Shown piece after piece: positions 37,201 to 50,032 of a DNA stretch of 64,000 bases. The notes below the pieces were generated by a model. The model did not search any database. It was not told where the DNA came from and saw only the letters and a program-made list of their open reading frames with translations. Source of the DNA: Drosophila persimilis (taxonomy: Eukaryota; Arthropoda; Insecta; Diptera; Drosophilidae); NCBI RefSeq assembly GCF_003286085.1, contig NW_020825288.1, positions 23,622,001 to 23,686,000 on the forward strand, written 5' to 3'. The position numbers and the translations under genes are program-made. Numbering within the stretch: the first letter of the stretch is position 1; each line of letters starts with the position of its first letter.

Positions 37201-38880
37201 AAGCCCTTTGTGAACGATGAGGAAAATAGTCTGAGAACCCCAAGACCCGACCTCCTGGATCGTCCCTATGCTCCTGACTATTCGGGCGAGTCCTTTAGAA
37301 GTCAATACAAGGTGAGTTCATGCAGTCTCGAAGAAGGACATCTAAATAATGCGAATATATCGCCTTGACAGCAACTAACTCCCAACCAGAATCAAATACG
37401 TGACGAGTCCTTCAAGGGTGCCAATGTCGGATCTGCAAAATATGATCCACAAATTTCGACGCAGACCCGTTGGCGCATCCCTCCGCCCAGTCGTACCATC
37501 CAGCCACCGGCCTACGAGCCACAGATCGAGCTGCCAAGCAGCACAGCGAGACCAAGGATCACCACGACCACCAGTCGAGCGACCACCAGTCGAGCCACCA
37601 CCAGTCGAGCTACCACTAGGACGACAACAACGACTACAACTCGGAGACCTATCACTGTGAGCGTGTCCACCAAACGAACAGAGGCACTGCACACCCGCAG
37701 GCCGACAGCCCTGGCAGTGGATCATGACATGGACGATCTGGGAACCAGTCACAGCACGCGGTACAATACCTCGGCGGACTTTAATTCGGTGGAGGGACCG
37801 CTACGGGCCACAAAGAACACCAGCACGAAGCTGGTCAAGTTCGTAAAGCCGCCATCGAAGATCTACGAGCCGCCGTTCCTGTATCCCATTTACAACCAGG
37901 ATGAAGAGACAAGACAACCAGCTCCAGCTGCCATTGGACCGGTGACCCTTCGCACCTCCACAGCAGCCCCATTCAGTCCGAGTGTCAGCCGGATACACAT
38001 CAGCGAGACCAGCACCACTGCGCGTCCTCAAAACCGGCCCACAACCTTGGCGGGCTTGCCCTTCTCCTTTGCCTCGCCACCCACGACGACGAGCACGGCA
38101 GCAGTTCCTCCACGGAACGAGAACCGAACTCCGGCCCCGGCACAGAGTTTCCGCCTGGTCACAACCACATCCGTGCCCAACATTGCACCGCCAGCACAGC
38201 AGAAGCTGCAGCTACCGTTCAATGATCTGTTACCACCATTTGTGGACTTTGTTCCCCATGACATAGCCACCACTCAGGGACCGCCCATCTATTACGAGTG
38301 GAAAGTGCCCTCCAATGGCTTGGAACCCCCCAAGCTTGATCCTCCAATCGGCGTAGATGGACGTGAGTACCCCGAGACCACTGGCGACTATGGGGTTGTC
38401 CAGGGTAGGGGTAACGCGGACATATTTAATACCAGGCTGAACGACATAGCCAGCCATCAGCAGAAACCAGCAGATCGTGTTCAGGTCCAGGTGCCGGTAC
38501 AGCAATCGAGCACCAGCAGACGCTTACCCACCTCCAGGTCCATCAAAACCACGGAGAAGTATGATCAGGCACAGCGTCGCTCGGATGTGGTGGGAAGTTC
38601 CACGGATATAACAACGCTACGAAAGCAGCTGCTCATTCCGGAGTACGCCTTTCCCCTGGAAGCGATCGGGCGGACGGGCTATGGTCCTGGGGCCGGTATC
38701 GGGGCCAGTTCCAGCTCCAGTACCGGAGATGTGTACAATTCCTTTCAGTTAAAGATACCCGAGCATCGTAGCGGATTGGGCAGCAGTTCCAGCAAATGGT
38801 TCGGCGAAAATCCCAAGTGTCCGGAGTGCCATCCATCGTTCGTCCTGCCGGGCACCTGCGAGCCATGTCTGAGGAGATAG
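34250..38880 (+). CDS. secreted chitin-binding type-2 protein (CPAP1-like)
   Basis: Exons 34250-34330, 36862-37126, 37190-37311 and 37372-38880 join in phase to 658 aa. Exon 1 is a signal peptide (MFTQAIPKYSRLLALALFCA...). Exon 2 holds one type-2 chitin-binding (peritrophin-A) domain with six Cys at residues 49, 64, 70, 81, 94 and 102 (spacing 14-5-10-12-7). Aromatic residues that usually contact chitin are present (GYYADVETGC, CDHWYMVNC). The rest is a long disordered Pro/Thr/Ser-rich tail with three TTSRA repeats, suitable for O-glycosylation. It ends in a short Cys-rich motif (CPECHP, then GTCEPCLRR). One domain plus a long tail is the pattern of the CPAP1 cuticular proteins, which bind chitin in cuticle or tracheal lining. 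AATAAA at 39034-39039 is the likely poly(A) signal. The precise ortholog is not identified. Confidence 0.9.
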
Positions 38881-39280
38881 TCCAGCTCTACATAGGTTCC
38901 AATTTATCTATAAACTGCATTCCATTATCCGCATCTGCATCTGCCCCTAGGTCCTAGTATTAGCCCTTGCTGCCCCAGAGCCAGAGAGAAGCATCTTTCA
39001 CGCATTTAAATGTTAAAGTTATTGTATATCAGCAATAAAGACAATGATTATTGTTCGATTATTAAAGTTAAGCTAATTATGTTGTGAATCATGTATTTTG
39101 GATATATGCATGTATGTACATAGATACATATGGCCCCTTTTCGTATTTCAGAAGTTTTCAAATAAGTAAAGAAAAACAAAGCAGCAGGCAGGCTAGGGAT
39201 CAGACAAAAATGTTATGAGCTGTCTGCCTAAATGGATTTTCAAAATTATTTATTTCCGTGTGTTTCGGGTGTACCCAAAC

Positions 39281-39649
39281 ATGGGTGAGAGGTCAAGCAA
39301 AAGCGGATACCTTGGTAGTGTAACGATTCCGCCGATAGGAAAACTGGGCGACCAGGATAACTATTGGACTTGGCGCATACTAATACGATCTTATCTGGAG
39401 GCTCTAGGACTATGGGCGGGAAACTTCCCGAGGGAGGTAAAAAATGCAAATTGGTTCAATGCGTTGCCGACACGTTGCAATAAATATTTGTACTTGTTCC
39501 AGGGCCCCCAAGCCAAGTTCATTTTGCTGAGCACAGTTGAAATTTGGATATTGAGAAGAGAATATGAACATTTCAATTGTAAACAAATTTATCAAGATCT
39601 CGAGAAACGGTTTAGTGTACCTCGACCAAAATCTGCCACAACTCTGTAA
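39281..39649 (+). mobile_element. Copia-type gag fragment, intact 122-aa ORF
   Basis: The ORF from ATG 39281 to TAA 39649 has the look of a Ty1/copia gag N-terminal region: an IGKLGDQDNYWTWRILIRSY motif (the usual 'F-G-x-NY-x-x-W' followed by a helix), then LSTVEIWILRREYEHFN, matching the 'A-xE-xW-xxL' helix, and IYQDLEKRF. No zinc knuckle, protease, integrase or RT follows, and no LTRs are recognisable nearby, so it is a fragment. The frame is nevertheless unbroken. It lies about 400 bases after the chitin-binding gene and before a dispersed-repeat cluster. Confidence 0.5.
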
Positions 39650-39859
39650 CCATTTAGGAACTCGACAGAATATAATAGACTGATTTTCGATTATTTAAAT
39701 GGTATATTGTTTAGTATTTGGTGCTTAGTATGTTTAGTCTATACGTATGTGTAGTTGCATTTAGCAAATTAGATGTGCGCGCTTCGCAACATGGTATTTT
39801 TAAAAAAGTTGCTCAACATTTATAAAGTTGTGCTTCATTGGTACATTTTTGAATTCAGA

Positions 39860-41015
39860 TGCTAATTTAATTTAAGTTAACCAATCTTGTCGGAAATTGA
39901 TTTAATAACTGGATAAAAATATGTGGGCAGGGTTGAGGGTTCTATCCAGCTGGTAATATTCGAAGGAATATAAAAATAATTCGTCAGTACATTATATTTT
40001 GAAAATGAGACGGTATATTTCGGTATATTTTTGTGGGTCAGACCGTATATCTTATCGGCTGTTCGCTTCTCTTCTATTTTTTTGCACAAACCACTTTTAT
40101 TTTCAACGTTATATAGAAATCCAATGAAAACAAGTGTTAAAATTAAGCAAGTTAAGTAGAAAACTGATTCATCAATCGAATAAAACTATGTGGGAAAAGC
40201 TTGGAGATCTATATAGCTGGGAATATTCGACGGAAGAAAGAATAACCAGGAATTAGTCATCATAACCGGTTGACAACAATGATTACCGGCAACATTCATT
40301 GTCATACCCTAGGGAAAAGGATGTTATAGAACTGAGAAAATGTTTGTCATCCAAGGCTCCATCAAGGTATCAGGATCGAGATAAATATATACAAGATACT
40401 AAAAATATACATGAATATGTCTAAAACATATCAATTTGAGAAAAGTTCTTTATAAATTTCATATAAAGTTAATGAAATAGGGTATAAAAATGCCTATACA
40501 CGCATCATGTCTTCAAATACCAGCAACACTGCGACTGTTTTTTTGTTGAGCTATTTTTTTTAAGCCTTATTTTAGCCAAAATACAATAAAAGCAAGGACT
40601 AAAAACTAGCCAATCTTGAAGAAAATTTATTCGTCAACGGCCTAAAATTATGTGAGCAGAACTAAGGGTTTTGGTTAGCCAGAATTATTCAAGGAAATAT
40701 AAAAATTGAACGACTATCGTCTTTCGCTTTTTGTGCTAAATCCGTTTTTTGTATGACCATTTTCGCTAAAACCTTTTTTTACGCAAAATGCAATAAAAGC
40801 AAGTACTTAGAATAAGCCAGTTAAGCAGAAGAATTATTCATGAATCGTATAAAGTTATGTGGGCATGGCTAAATGTGCTATATAGCTGAGAATATTCCAC
40901 GGAAGATCAAAAACGAGGAATATGTAAAATAGAACTTGCATTCGTCAGTATATTTTCGGTATATTTCGGTATATTTCTGTGGGTCAGACCGTATATCTTA
41001 TCGCTAAATGACAAC
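39860..41015 (+). repeat. cluster of dispersed non-coding repeats (about four partial copies)
   Basis: Diverged partial copies of one sequence lie at about 39870-40060, 40095-40260, 40545-40720 and 40745-41003. Shared phrases include AATAAAAGCAAG, GCCAATCTTG, TTATGTGGGCA, CTATATAGCTG and AATATTC. The copies ending near 40060 and 41003 finish with tandem TTCGGTATATTT, then GGGTCAGACCGTATATCTTA and TCG. A different repeat, containing ATCAGGATCGAGATAAATAT, lies between (about 40360-40500). No coding capacity is seen. They resemble small non-autonomous elements, but I cannot name the family. Confidence 0.7.
40944..41003 (+). promoter_or_regulatory. repeat-derived Ohler motif 6 array upstream of Serf
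   Basis: Three overlapping matches to the Drosophila core-promoter motif 6 (KTYRGTATWTTT) lie at 40944-40955, 40955-40966 and 40965-40976. The repeat end TATCTTATCG follows. The array ends 170 bases before the Serf start codon and sits inside a dispersed repeat copy, so Serf may use a promoter derived from that repeat. Confidence 0.45.
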
Positions 41016-41172
41016 AATGCTGGCAAAATAAAAATAAAGCAACCCGCTTGAAAAAACTCAACAATTAAAATATATTCGGATTTCATATAACTAATATTTA
41101 CACGTGCACGCCTTTGCGGAGCGAGATCTTTGAGCTAGAACCAGTGCTTTACGTTCATCTATAGCGACCAAA

Positions 41173-41735
41173 ATGACACGTAAGTAGCATTGTGGCTTGT
41201 GATTTGTCCCTTCCACATTTATACTTAAATAAAGAAGTATAACCAGAAGACCGACGAAGATACATCTAGCGAAGGTTCAGGTGTGCTACAAGATATATCC
41301 TTAAGCATCTGGCTACACCAACTAGTGTAGGGTCAATTCTTCTTCCACATAAGTGGGTGTAAAATCGATGGCTGGTTTTAGGACATGCGACAGCGACCAC
41401 GAAGCGTGTGCGCTTCTAACCTCTTTGCCACCGCGATTAGATCATTTAGCACGCGCGACTAAATACGGCTTAAGTTATCAACCGATCGTTTATTTTCACA
41501 GGGGGAAACCAAAGAGACCTAGCGCGCCAGAAGAACCAGAAGAAACTGTCGGACCAGACCAAGGGAAAACGTACCGATAATCTAACTGTGGAGCAGCGCA
41601 AGGCTAGGTCAGTATCGAGTAAAGTTAAAGTACTACGAGCATTATGATGATCATAACTATTCTAGGGATGCTGAGGTGATGCGTGAGAAACAAAAGAAGA
41701 AGGAAGATGCTGCAGCAGCTGGGACCAGTAAATAG
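41173..41735 (+). CDS. Serf: small EDRK-rich factor (SERF), 60 aa
   Basis: Exons 41173-41179, 41502-41607 and 41666-41735 join in phase. The protein begins MTRGNQRDLARQKNQKK, continues LSDQTKGKRTDNLTVEQRKA and ends with a Lys/Glu-rich tail and AAAAGTSK. This is the SERF (4F5) family: very small, highly basic and charged, known to modify amyloid-type protein aggregation and to bind nucleic acid. The length matches the family's short form. The first exon codes only for M-T and one base of the third codon, so the gene is easily missed by ORF searches. AATAAA at 41872-41877 is the likely poly(A) signal. It retains introns, so it is not a retrocopy. Confidence 0.9.
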
Positions 41736-41877
41736 AGACCGGCCAATCGACCATCAGGTAGACAGATGCAGGCGTGGGTTAAACACAAAATTGTTAGCGG
41801 ATAGTCAGTCGTTGTATCCCAGGATCTAGGACCGTCAGCGCCATTGTACATGAGTAACATAATGAGAATTTAATAAA

Positions 41878-44800
41878 TTTCAACGCTACAACTATGCAGC
41901 TATTGCTAAACCAAGCAATAACTAAGCAATTCCCTGGTCACGCAACACAAACGGTCTCAATGGATTTCGATTTCAATACCGCCCTGGTTTTCGTTCTCTT
42001 TCCTTTTTGCAGTCCGGCTGAACCATAATTAAGGAAATTGATTATTTTTCAACATACCTGATCAAATTATTTACTGTAATGTATTTAATATATAAATTTT
42101 CAAAATAAAACATAGTATGCAGCCAAAAAGCGTTGAACTAAACAATCTCAAAGTCTAGCTATTTAATATGTATTGTGTTTGACGAAAATCTATATATACA
42201 GGCAGGCTCCGTTGTTCACTTACTTTTGCGGATTACTTTTTCAGCCAAAACGTTTCGTTTTAAGGTGTTCTTGTTGTTGCCCTGGTCAATTTTTCCGAGC
42301 CAAATTTGAGGTTGGGTTAAAATAAAATTATTTATAAAGAAAAGACAAAAGTTAAATTACCCTGATACAGGTGTCAAGCTTATGTTAATGCATCAATAAG
42401 TCATCTGTTTTTTTCCTTTTGCAATTAAGGTTCGTTTCGTTGTATAAAAAGCAGTTTACTTTCTGTCGGGCCAAAGAGGTCCTGCAAGCTATTGTGCAGT
42501 CATTGACCCAATTTATTTTTATCCATTGCCTTAACAAACATCCTCCACCCCACTCAAATCTGACACGAAATTTGCATACAATAGAAGACAGATAGAAGTT
42601 CCAGCAAACAGCAAACAAAGGGAACGAAACCAGCTTAGTTGGGGCATGATTTGATAAATATGAAAGTAGCTGCATGGCCCACAAAACTCTCGCCAAGCAG
42701 TCGATCGTTGAACGGGCCCAACTGCCAATAAGTTGAATGCCAGCATTTACCATTTTAAGGCAAAATGTCCAAAAACTTGGCGACTAACACTAACGGCAGT
42801 GGCTAAGCAAGTAACCAAAAATGGCAGCAGGAGACATGGCGTGATGGCATATCTAAGGCGCATCTTGAATAGGGGGATACGCGGATGTTGGGCAGGGGTC
42901 GGTCCAGCCCAAGTAATGTGGATTGAGAACGAGCGGAGCAAGTTTTAATGATGATTTGTTTGGTTAGGATAGTGCAAAGTCTTGTAACCGAACCGTATCG
43001 CATCCATTGTTTCTCCAAGTGGTGTTTGATAACTCTATGCCGGAACAATCTGGAAAACTGGTTCTCCCTCAGAGAAAGCTTTCCCAAAAAAGCTTGTCGC
43101 TGCCTTAAACTTAGTTTAAGAACCTTGCTGCTACTAAGAGAAAGAACCAGCAGAAACGCGAGCAGTAGATGAGAGCAAAAATCGCTATGCGATCACTGGG
43201 ACTGCGCTGTTTCGGCCGCTGCCAACGCTGGCGCTCTCTAGCGACAGAGACTCGTGTTCAGTGGCGCAGCGCGTTTTCAGTCGCTTCGTGAATCTCGCCG
43301 TAAACACAACAGAAACGCGCGCAAATCGAATTGAAATCGCGTCAAAACTTTCTGAAGAATAATACATGAAAATATCCAATTATACATATATATCATACGA
43401 GCACTAATCAATTGCAAGGCCATAAAGAGTCGATTGGTTCCAAATACCTATTGTAACCCTCCCATTCAGCAAAAGTAGAAAGTGTAAGTGTAATTTGGTT
43501 TATATTTGGCGATCGATCGCTGCGGGCCACTTGCCAAATGCCTGACATTATCAGCGAAAAAGTGCAGCCAAATGGCAGAACGATCTCAATCGAATGCAAA
43601 TCAAGTGATAAACGATCGTTTCGAAATTAAAATAACAGGCGAACAGCTCCCCAACGGAGGTGGATATGTGCAGTAGGAGCCCCCCAGCCACAGTAGCCAG
43701 AGACCTAGAGCCAGTCCCAGTCCCAGCTGGCGACTTGATTGCTCGTCTGCCTTGGCTCTGTGTGTGTTTTCTTTATTTTTTGTTGTATTTTTTATACAAA
43801 ACATATTCAATTTCATTTAGCTGCCGCGCAGCCAGCAATTTCAATATTCAAATGATCTGAGTCTGAGTCTGAGTCTGGCGCGTTACGATACGATTTTTCT
43901 GAGCGCCGGCAAATACAAATTATGACAAATGCGCTAAAAACACTCTCCACCGCAATACCGCAAAAATACAGAAAAACCGAATATAAATTAAAAAAAAAAA
44001 AATAATGCCACCGCTTGTTTTGACTTCTGATTGTCGATCCCCAGATCTCTGATCCGGCCTGACCCAAATGCTATCTCGGCATAGGCAGAAACAGTTTGCT
44101 AGCTTTGATTATTGCTTTTGCAAATTGCGATCTATATAGACACACAGCTATATATATAAGGAGCTGCTGCTGCTGATGTAAATGTGCATGATGTCAGCAA
44201 AACCAAGATGACATTGAAATCGTTTACGAACTGCCATATCATATCCCACCTTTTTGGGGACTCAGAAGGAGAGAGAGAGGTAAACAAGTCGGCGGTTGAA
44301 CAGGTTGGAATAAAGGATATGTAGGTCAATAAAAAGTTCACTTCCATGCGGAGGCGTAGACGTAAATTACGTTCTCAAAATGTTAATTGAATCTTTTTAG
44401 ATATTCCAGACATTGGCGATCCATAAAACTCACATTCAAGCTGAAAATTAACAGTGAGGCGGTGAATATTAAGCAGACTCTCCCATTGAGACACAATTAT
44501 TAGTGGAAATGATCGAATTCGAAGATCTCCGATCAAGCAAAGTTCAGTGACGCGCATCGCATCCATTAGGAATAAATGAAAAAAAAAGAATTAACAAGAT
44601 AGAGGAAAGAACAATGTGAAGGTTACAAAATACACAAGGCAACAGATAAAACAGCGACGAAAATATATGACAACAAAAAACAAAAAAAAAACAGACACAC
44701 AAAAACACATTCTAGCTGAATAAATAGGAATGGCAGAAGGCGTTCGCACACCTACGCTGCCCCACAGTGGCGGCGAATAGTTAATGCCAGATGCCAGATG

Positions 44801-47800
44801 ACGGAGGAGATTGAGGCCTACCACTTGACCACAAATCTGTGTTCCACTGTTCATTGATCGGGTATTCGCAATACAATTGGGTAATTTCCATTACAAAAAG
44901 TTCTAAGGTAGCTGCTGGTAGGCTGGCGACTAAAATATGGCATTTTATGGGTCTGTTCTGTTGTTTTTGCTAGATCTCTCAGTTGAATGCTCGCGACCTT
45001 GTGTGGCTATTTATAAGCATTTTCGTGTATTTATTTTCTATGTTCTCCTCTCATAAATGAATCATTTTAATGTGGGAGCGAAAACTTTCGCTTTGGGTGG
45101 GGAAAACGAAAGCCGAATGATACTCTAGAATTGCCTTTTTGAACGCGTTCAATGTCGCCGCCGCCTCCCTGACCATGAAGAACATTGACAGAACGTGGAA
45201 AAGTATCTCGTGGATTCATGCATATGGATCTGGGAAAGTGTCGGGGCAGTGTGGCAGTGCGTGCCGCACCATAAAGGCGCCGCCGCGTAATTGCAAAATC
45301 ATGAATTGAAATTGAAAGCAAAGCCCCGTCGGCAAAGGCCACTTCAAAGGCTGCTGCGAAATGCAATTGAGTTCTGCAGCTGCAACGGGCTTAATTGATT
45401 TATATGGCAAGTCGAGCGATCGGGAACCGAGTGCTGAAAGCCAGAAACCATCGACCAAATTCAATTTGACAAAAAGCTAAGACAAAGGCCGCGCGTTCAA
45501 GTGGCAGAAACCAGCAAAATAAATAAAAGCCAAAAAATGCCGCGTGCTTGAGACTTGTCAAATTTGGTAGAACGATTTTTGACCGGTTTGAAACCCGACT
45601 TGGCGACTCATCGGAGCAGTTCCCACTTATGCTTTTAGCCTGCCTTAGATTGAGTAATTTCCAGCCACATCGCAGCTCAATTGCAGATACAGATATGCAC
45701 GGCTTTGCCTTTGTCTTGCCCGAGTATCTTTTGTGTCTGGGCGCAAAAAGTAGCGCACAAGAATGTCAAACTTAATTACGCGTTGAAGCGCAAACTAATT
45801 GGTGGATTGGGTTGAACAGTGGGGGTGTGTAGAGGCGTAGAAGGGGTCGCAAAAGTTCGCCCCCTGCGACAAAGTGAACAACAAAAGAGTTGAAAATAAT
45901 TGGCGCCGGCTTCGCTGGCGGCAGTACCAGATACCAGATAAATGCCAAAAACAATCATGTATCCGGCAGATACAAAAGTCAGACCCCTGGACACGCGCTC
46001 ACTGCACACGAAAATTACAAAAGCCGATCGGGTTGGGCAGTTGTTGATTTAAACAATTTTCCCTGGGCTATACGATCGTACATACTCGAATAACCGAAGC
46101 AGTTGACATGATTTATATGGACAATATTTTTAGTTCGCTTGCTCTAGACAAATGGGTCACGATTTGATTAATGAATGATGATAAATGTAAATTTTACATT
46201 TTTTAATAGCTTAATGTTCAGCTTAACTTAACTGAATGTTTAGGCTTTCCTGGGAGATGGGTTTCTGTTGAGGGAACTGTTGTATGATAATCTCTCACTT
46301 GCTTTTCCCAGAAAAAGTTGTTTGGCTTTCCCCCGATTCTCGAACATCTTCTGGCTAACATTACCTTTCACATTTGCCAGCATCTGACAACTTTTACTCC
46401 CACACACAGTCAGACAGACTCTGCATCACAACCTACAAACACCGACCAAAATGCAATGACAGCCGCGTCCAGTTGCACTTGTCAAGTCTTAAACACTTTC
46501 CAACTCATAAAACCCACATCGAGTGCTGTTGGGGCAGAAATTCCTCAGAAAAAGTCGCCCACGCTGGATTTTGAACTTGACTCCGTCAGCGTCAGATCCG
46601 GAGGGGATTGCGATTATAATTCTACTTTATGGGAGCGCAGCGGAAGTCTGCGTCAACATTAGATTAACCTAACGATGAGTTCATTGGTAATATTAACGGC
46701 ATTAAAATGCGAACTTGGTGAAACATCTGGGTCCCGTCCACCGATTCTTTTCAGCATGGAATTTCCCTATAGATTCTATTGCGTTGTACCCTCTGACCTG
46801 AATCAGTTTCATCTATAGCTTCATATTGCATTGCTTTGTTGTCTCAACCAGGCCAAAACGTATTAAATTCAAGATGAAATTGCACTAGAAGCCAGACAAA
46901 TGTGGGGTCTGTGTCTGCGGTCAAATTCTGCTCCATTTATGGGCTAGAAAAAACGCGTGCGAAACGCGTGGAGAACGGCAAGCTAACGCGCCTTGTGTCC
47001 GTCCGGTTTATCAACGCAGCTATAAAAAGTTCTCTCTGTTCCGTTCGAGTAGAATGTGATCTTTGGGCATTAACCTGTCCTCTGTCCGTGCTCCTCTCTG
47101 CCCCGCCTCCCCTGATAATTACGTAATTCGTTTCGTATTCTTGCCGAGGTTCTTTCCTCACATCTTTGTGCTGTTTGTTTGGCTATTTCGTATTTATCGT
47201 ATTTTTTTTTGTTTTCTCTTTCTGCGTGAGGTGTGAACTCAACTCAGCGGAAATGTGCTTTAAATACGAATGGTATCTGTATCCGTATGTCTCTTATGTG
47301 TATCTGTAGCTTGAACTTTAGCCGCGGATACGGGTGGGAGTCCGAGTGCGGGCTGACCATTTCCCAGGCAACCAGTTTCGGCTTAAACCATCTCAAAGTG
47401 TTTCCATGTAAGACAAGACATTTTGGCGTGTGATTATCTCATCAGAGTTGATGCCTGCCGCGGGCCACATGTACGAGTGCGATGTGGATGCCTCGGCATT
47501 CATCCGATAGATACGAGTACAGGCCAGCTGCAGCGGCATTTGCATGTGCCAACATGCGCCACATCAATCCGTAGCTGAAGTTGAAGCCGGGGTCCGGCGC
47601 AAGTTAAACGTTTGATTAATTTAATGACAATGCCCGGTGGCTGCATTTGATGAGCCATAACTCATAGATGCAGATACATGCTCCTATCTGGATCGTGTGC
47701 TCATGTGGATGATATCAACTTTCGAAAAGCTGCAGCTTGCTGGAATAACTTCCTTGCAGCCGCCACAAAGTTGTTCATTGATTAGTCATTCGAATCGTTG

Positions 47801-48336
47801 ATTTATTTTAAAGCTTTTGTCTAATTATAAATCTTACGTTCTCTCAAGTATTCCACGATCTTTGGCTATTGTTATCTTCTCGTTTCCTTCTATTTTTAAA
47901 AACACATTTGTTCTCTAAACATTTGTTGGTTCGTTGAAGCGTCGATTGACGTCACAATTGGCCAAATTATTGGATCTTGTTTTTCGGATTGTTTATCTTT
48001 ACCTCTTGCAATTGTAAAAGGGGGTCAAGGTGGTGCACAGGAATGCCATAAATATTTGCTGGTTCCTTTACAAAACAATCGTCATACATTAGCCAGAAAC
48101 TTACTGTTGATAAGATAGAAACAATGGGGGAAAGGTGGATGGGTAATACTTCCACAAATTCCGAGACAACATCATCAGTTATGTGACGAAGCAGTTGAGG
48201 GAGCTTTTGAAATGTCTAGACACGAGAAGTCAAGCATTCATGAAAACCGCTTCCTCCCAAATTTCAATATAACATCTTTAATTTCCCTTTTCATTTCTAG
48301 TTTATATCATCTGTAACCCACACCTAAATTGCCAAA
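41878..48336. other. long region without a supported gene
   Basis: No coding exon could be supported. Near 43200-43330 there is a GC-richer stretch with an Inr-like TCAGTC (43277-43282), which could be the non-coding first exon of the four-TM gene downstream: an acceptor, TTTCTAG, lies just before its start codon. A CTGAGT/GAGTCT repeat lies at 43857-43877. The rest is ordinary AT-rich sequence. Confidence 0.45.
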
Positions 48337-49425
48337 ATGGCAAAACCTCTGTTGAACTCCTGCTGCCTGTGTCAGTCGACGCGGAATGGGTCCATTATAT
48401 CAGGGATCCTGGCCATTGTCCTATCCATCATCACCATTGTGGTGATCTTCACGACGAGAGTGCATTTCAAGACGATCGTATTCGACTTTATACCCAATGA
48501 CATTGTCAAGATAATACTGGTGATCAACCTGTGCATGACCATATTGATATCCCTACTGATGATCGCGGGCGTTCTCAAGGTATGATCAATCCTCCCCCGC
48601 CTGTGCTCGTTGAATACAGATTGCATCATTAATCTTTGTGTATGTTATAGCGCAATCACTACCTGATGGTGCCCTGGGTGGTGCTGGGCATCATGATTGC
48701 CATTGGACTGCTGATCTCAGTCATCTACACCGCCGTCGTCTTCTTCATTGATGGCTATGTACTGACGGGTGTTCTCTGGCTAATCTTTGGCTTAATTTGT
48801 TGCGGTAAATATGCAAAGGAGTGGAAGTGGGGTATGGGGCAGATGCATTTTGGGGGGGGCAACTGTAACTTCTCCATGTGCGGTTTTTAGCACCGGATGG
48901 CGTTTTATGCGAGCCGTTTTTACTTTATTGACGCATTTATCATGCGTTGATTGCCCCGTGTGCTGAAAGCAAAAAAGGCGGCGGCGCCCCTGCCAGGGGC
49001 CTGCACCCAACAAATGAGGCGCGAAGTGGCTGGCAAATGCAATTTGTTTAGTTGCCAAAGTGGCAGGAGATAATAAATGGGCAGATAGGCTGAGATGCAG
49101 CTAAAAATGGGCGAGACACGCCTACGAATGGCAATTCTACAAGCATTCTACATAAAACCGATTTTCGTCGACAGGTGCCTCTGTCTTGAAAAGTATCTGC
49201 TACATTCTGGTGTAGCAGAGTTCAGTAGAAACAAAGTAAAATACATCCGACAGTGGGCCCGATATGGGGAAAAAGGGACAACAGATAGCTACATTTATTA
49301 AAATTGTTTTATTTTCTCTTCCAGCGGTTCTAACATATTGCTGGTGCGTCGTATACAGCGAATACGCTAATCTCTCCGAGGAGAACGAACGTGGCCGATA
49401 CAACAAGCAGCCCTACCGCCGTTAA
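48337..49425 (+). CDS. four-TM membrane protein, pasiflora/DUF4728-like
   Basis: Exons 48337-48579, 48651-48804 and 49325-49425 join in phase to 165 aa. The N-terminus has a CCLCQSTRNGSIISGI motif. Four hydrophobic segments follow, at about residues 19-39, 57-79, 86-111 and 117-141, then a short polar tail (SEENERGRYNKQPYRR). The early Cys cluster, the R-x-GS motif before TM1 and the four-TM layout fit the insect DUF4728 group, which includes the septate-junction proteins Pasiflora 1 and 2. I assign only the group. The 520-nt second intron is open at first: unspliced RNA would encode a Gly/Cys-rich tail ending SMCGF. AATAAA at 49672-49677 follows. The gene converges on Manf. Confidence 0.83.
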
Positions 49426-50032
49426 GGATCCATAAGCTCCCACCTGAAGGTGATTTGCAGATCCCCTACTCTCATCATCACTTCCATTCTAGCAAGAAAT
49501 ACCCATTCTATCATCCTAGTTTATAATAATTATCCCAACTGCTTATGTTCGTATTTAGTGGATATATCTAACTAATAATTGTAATTTAATTAAGGCGAGC
49601 CAGCCTTTCGTTCAGAGATCGAATTTATGTGGCCCGCGGAAGAAAGTGCAATCGAATCGATTTAACATTTAAATAAAACTTTAATCCAGATATTTTGTGA
49701 ATTTCTGTTGTAATTTGTACGTAATATTGTATGAAAAGAATTGGAAAAATTTAAAAATAATTAACACGTGGAAAACCAAAAATAAATTTGTTTATTTATC
49801 AACGGAATGAGAGCACGTTTAGGCGCATTTCACGGTATTACTGTGTGTTTCTTGGTTTCTTTTTTATTTCAAAATATCGTTTCTTTATGTATATATTATA
49901 TTCAATTCTCTCAAAGTCTATCAAAATTGTAAATTAACTAAAAATACGGATGTGTAGTGGGGGTTTCTTCTATTTGAGTGGGCGTGTTCCATGTAACTAC
50001 ACAAGTAACTCTAGACTTTTGAGCGATTCGAT

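Noticed and set aside
39281..39649. Assignment of the gag-like ORF as an ordinary host gene
   Set aside because: The motif pattern fits a Copia-type gag N-terminus better than any host family, though selection on it is untested.
43277..43310. TCAGTC initiator-like site as promoter of the four-TM gene
   Set aside because: No DPE or MTE at the proper distance and the gene is 5 kb away; left as a possibility only.
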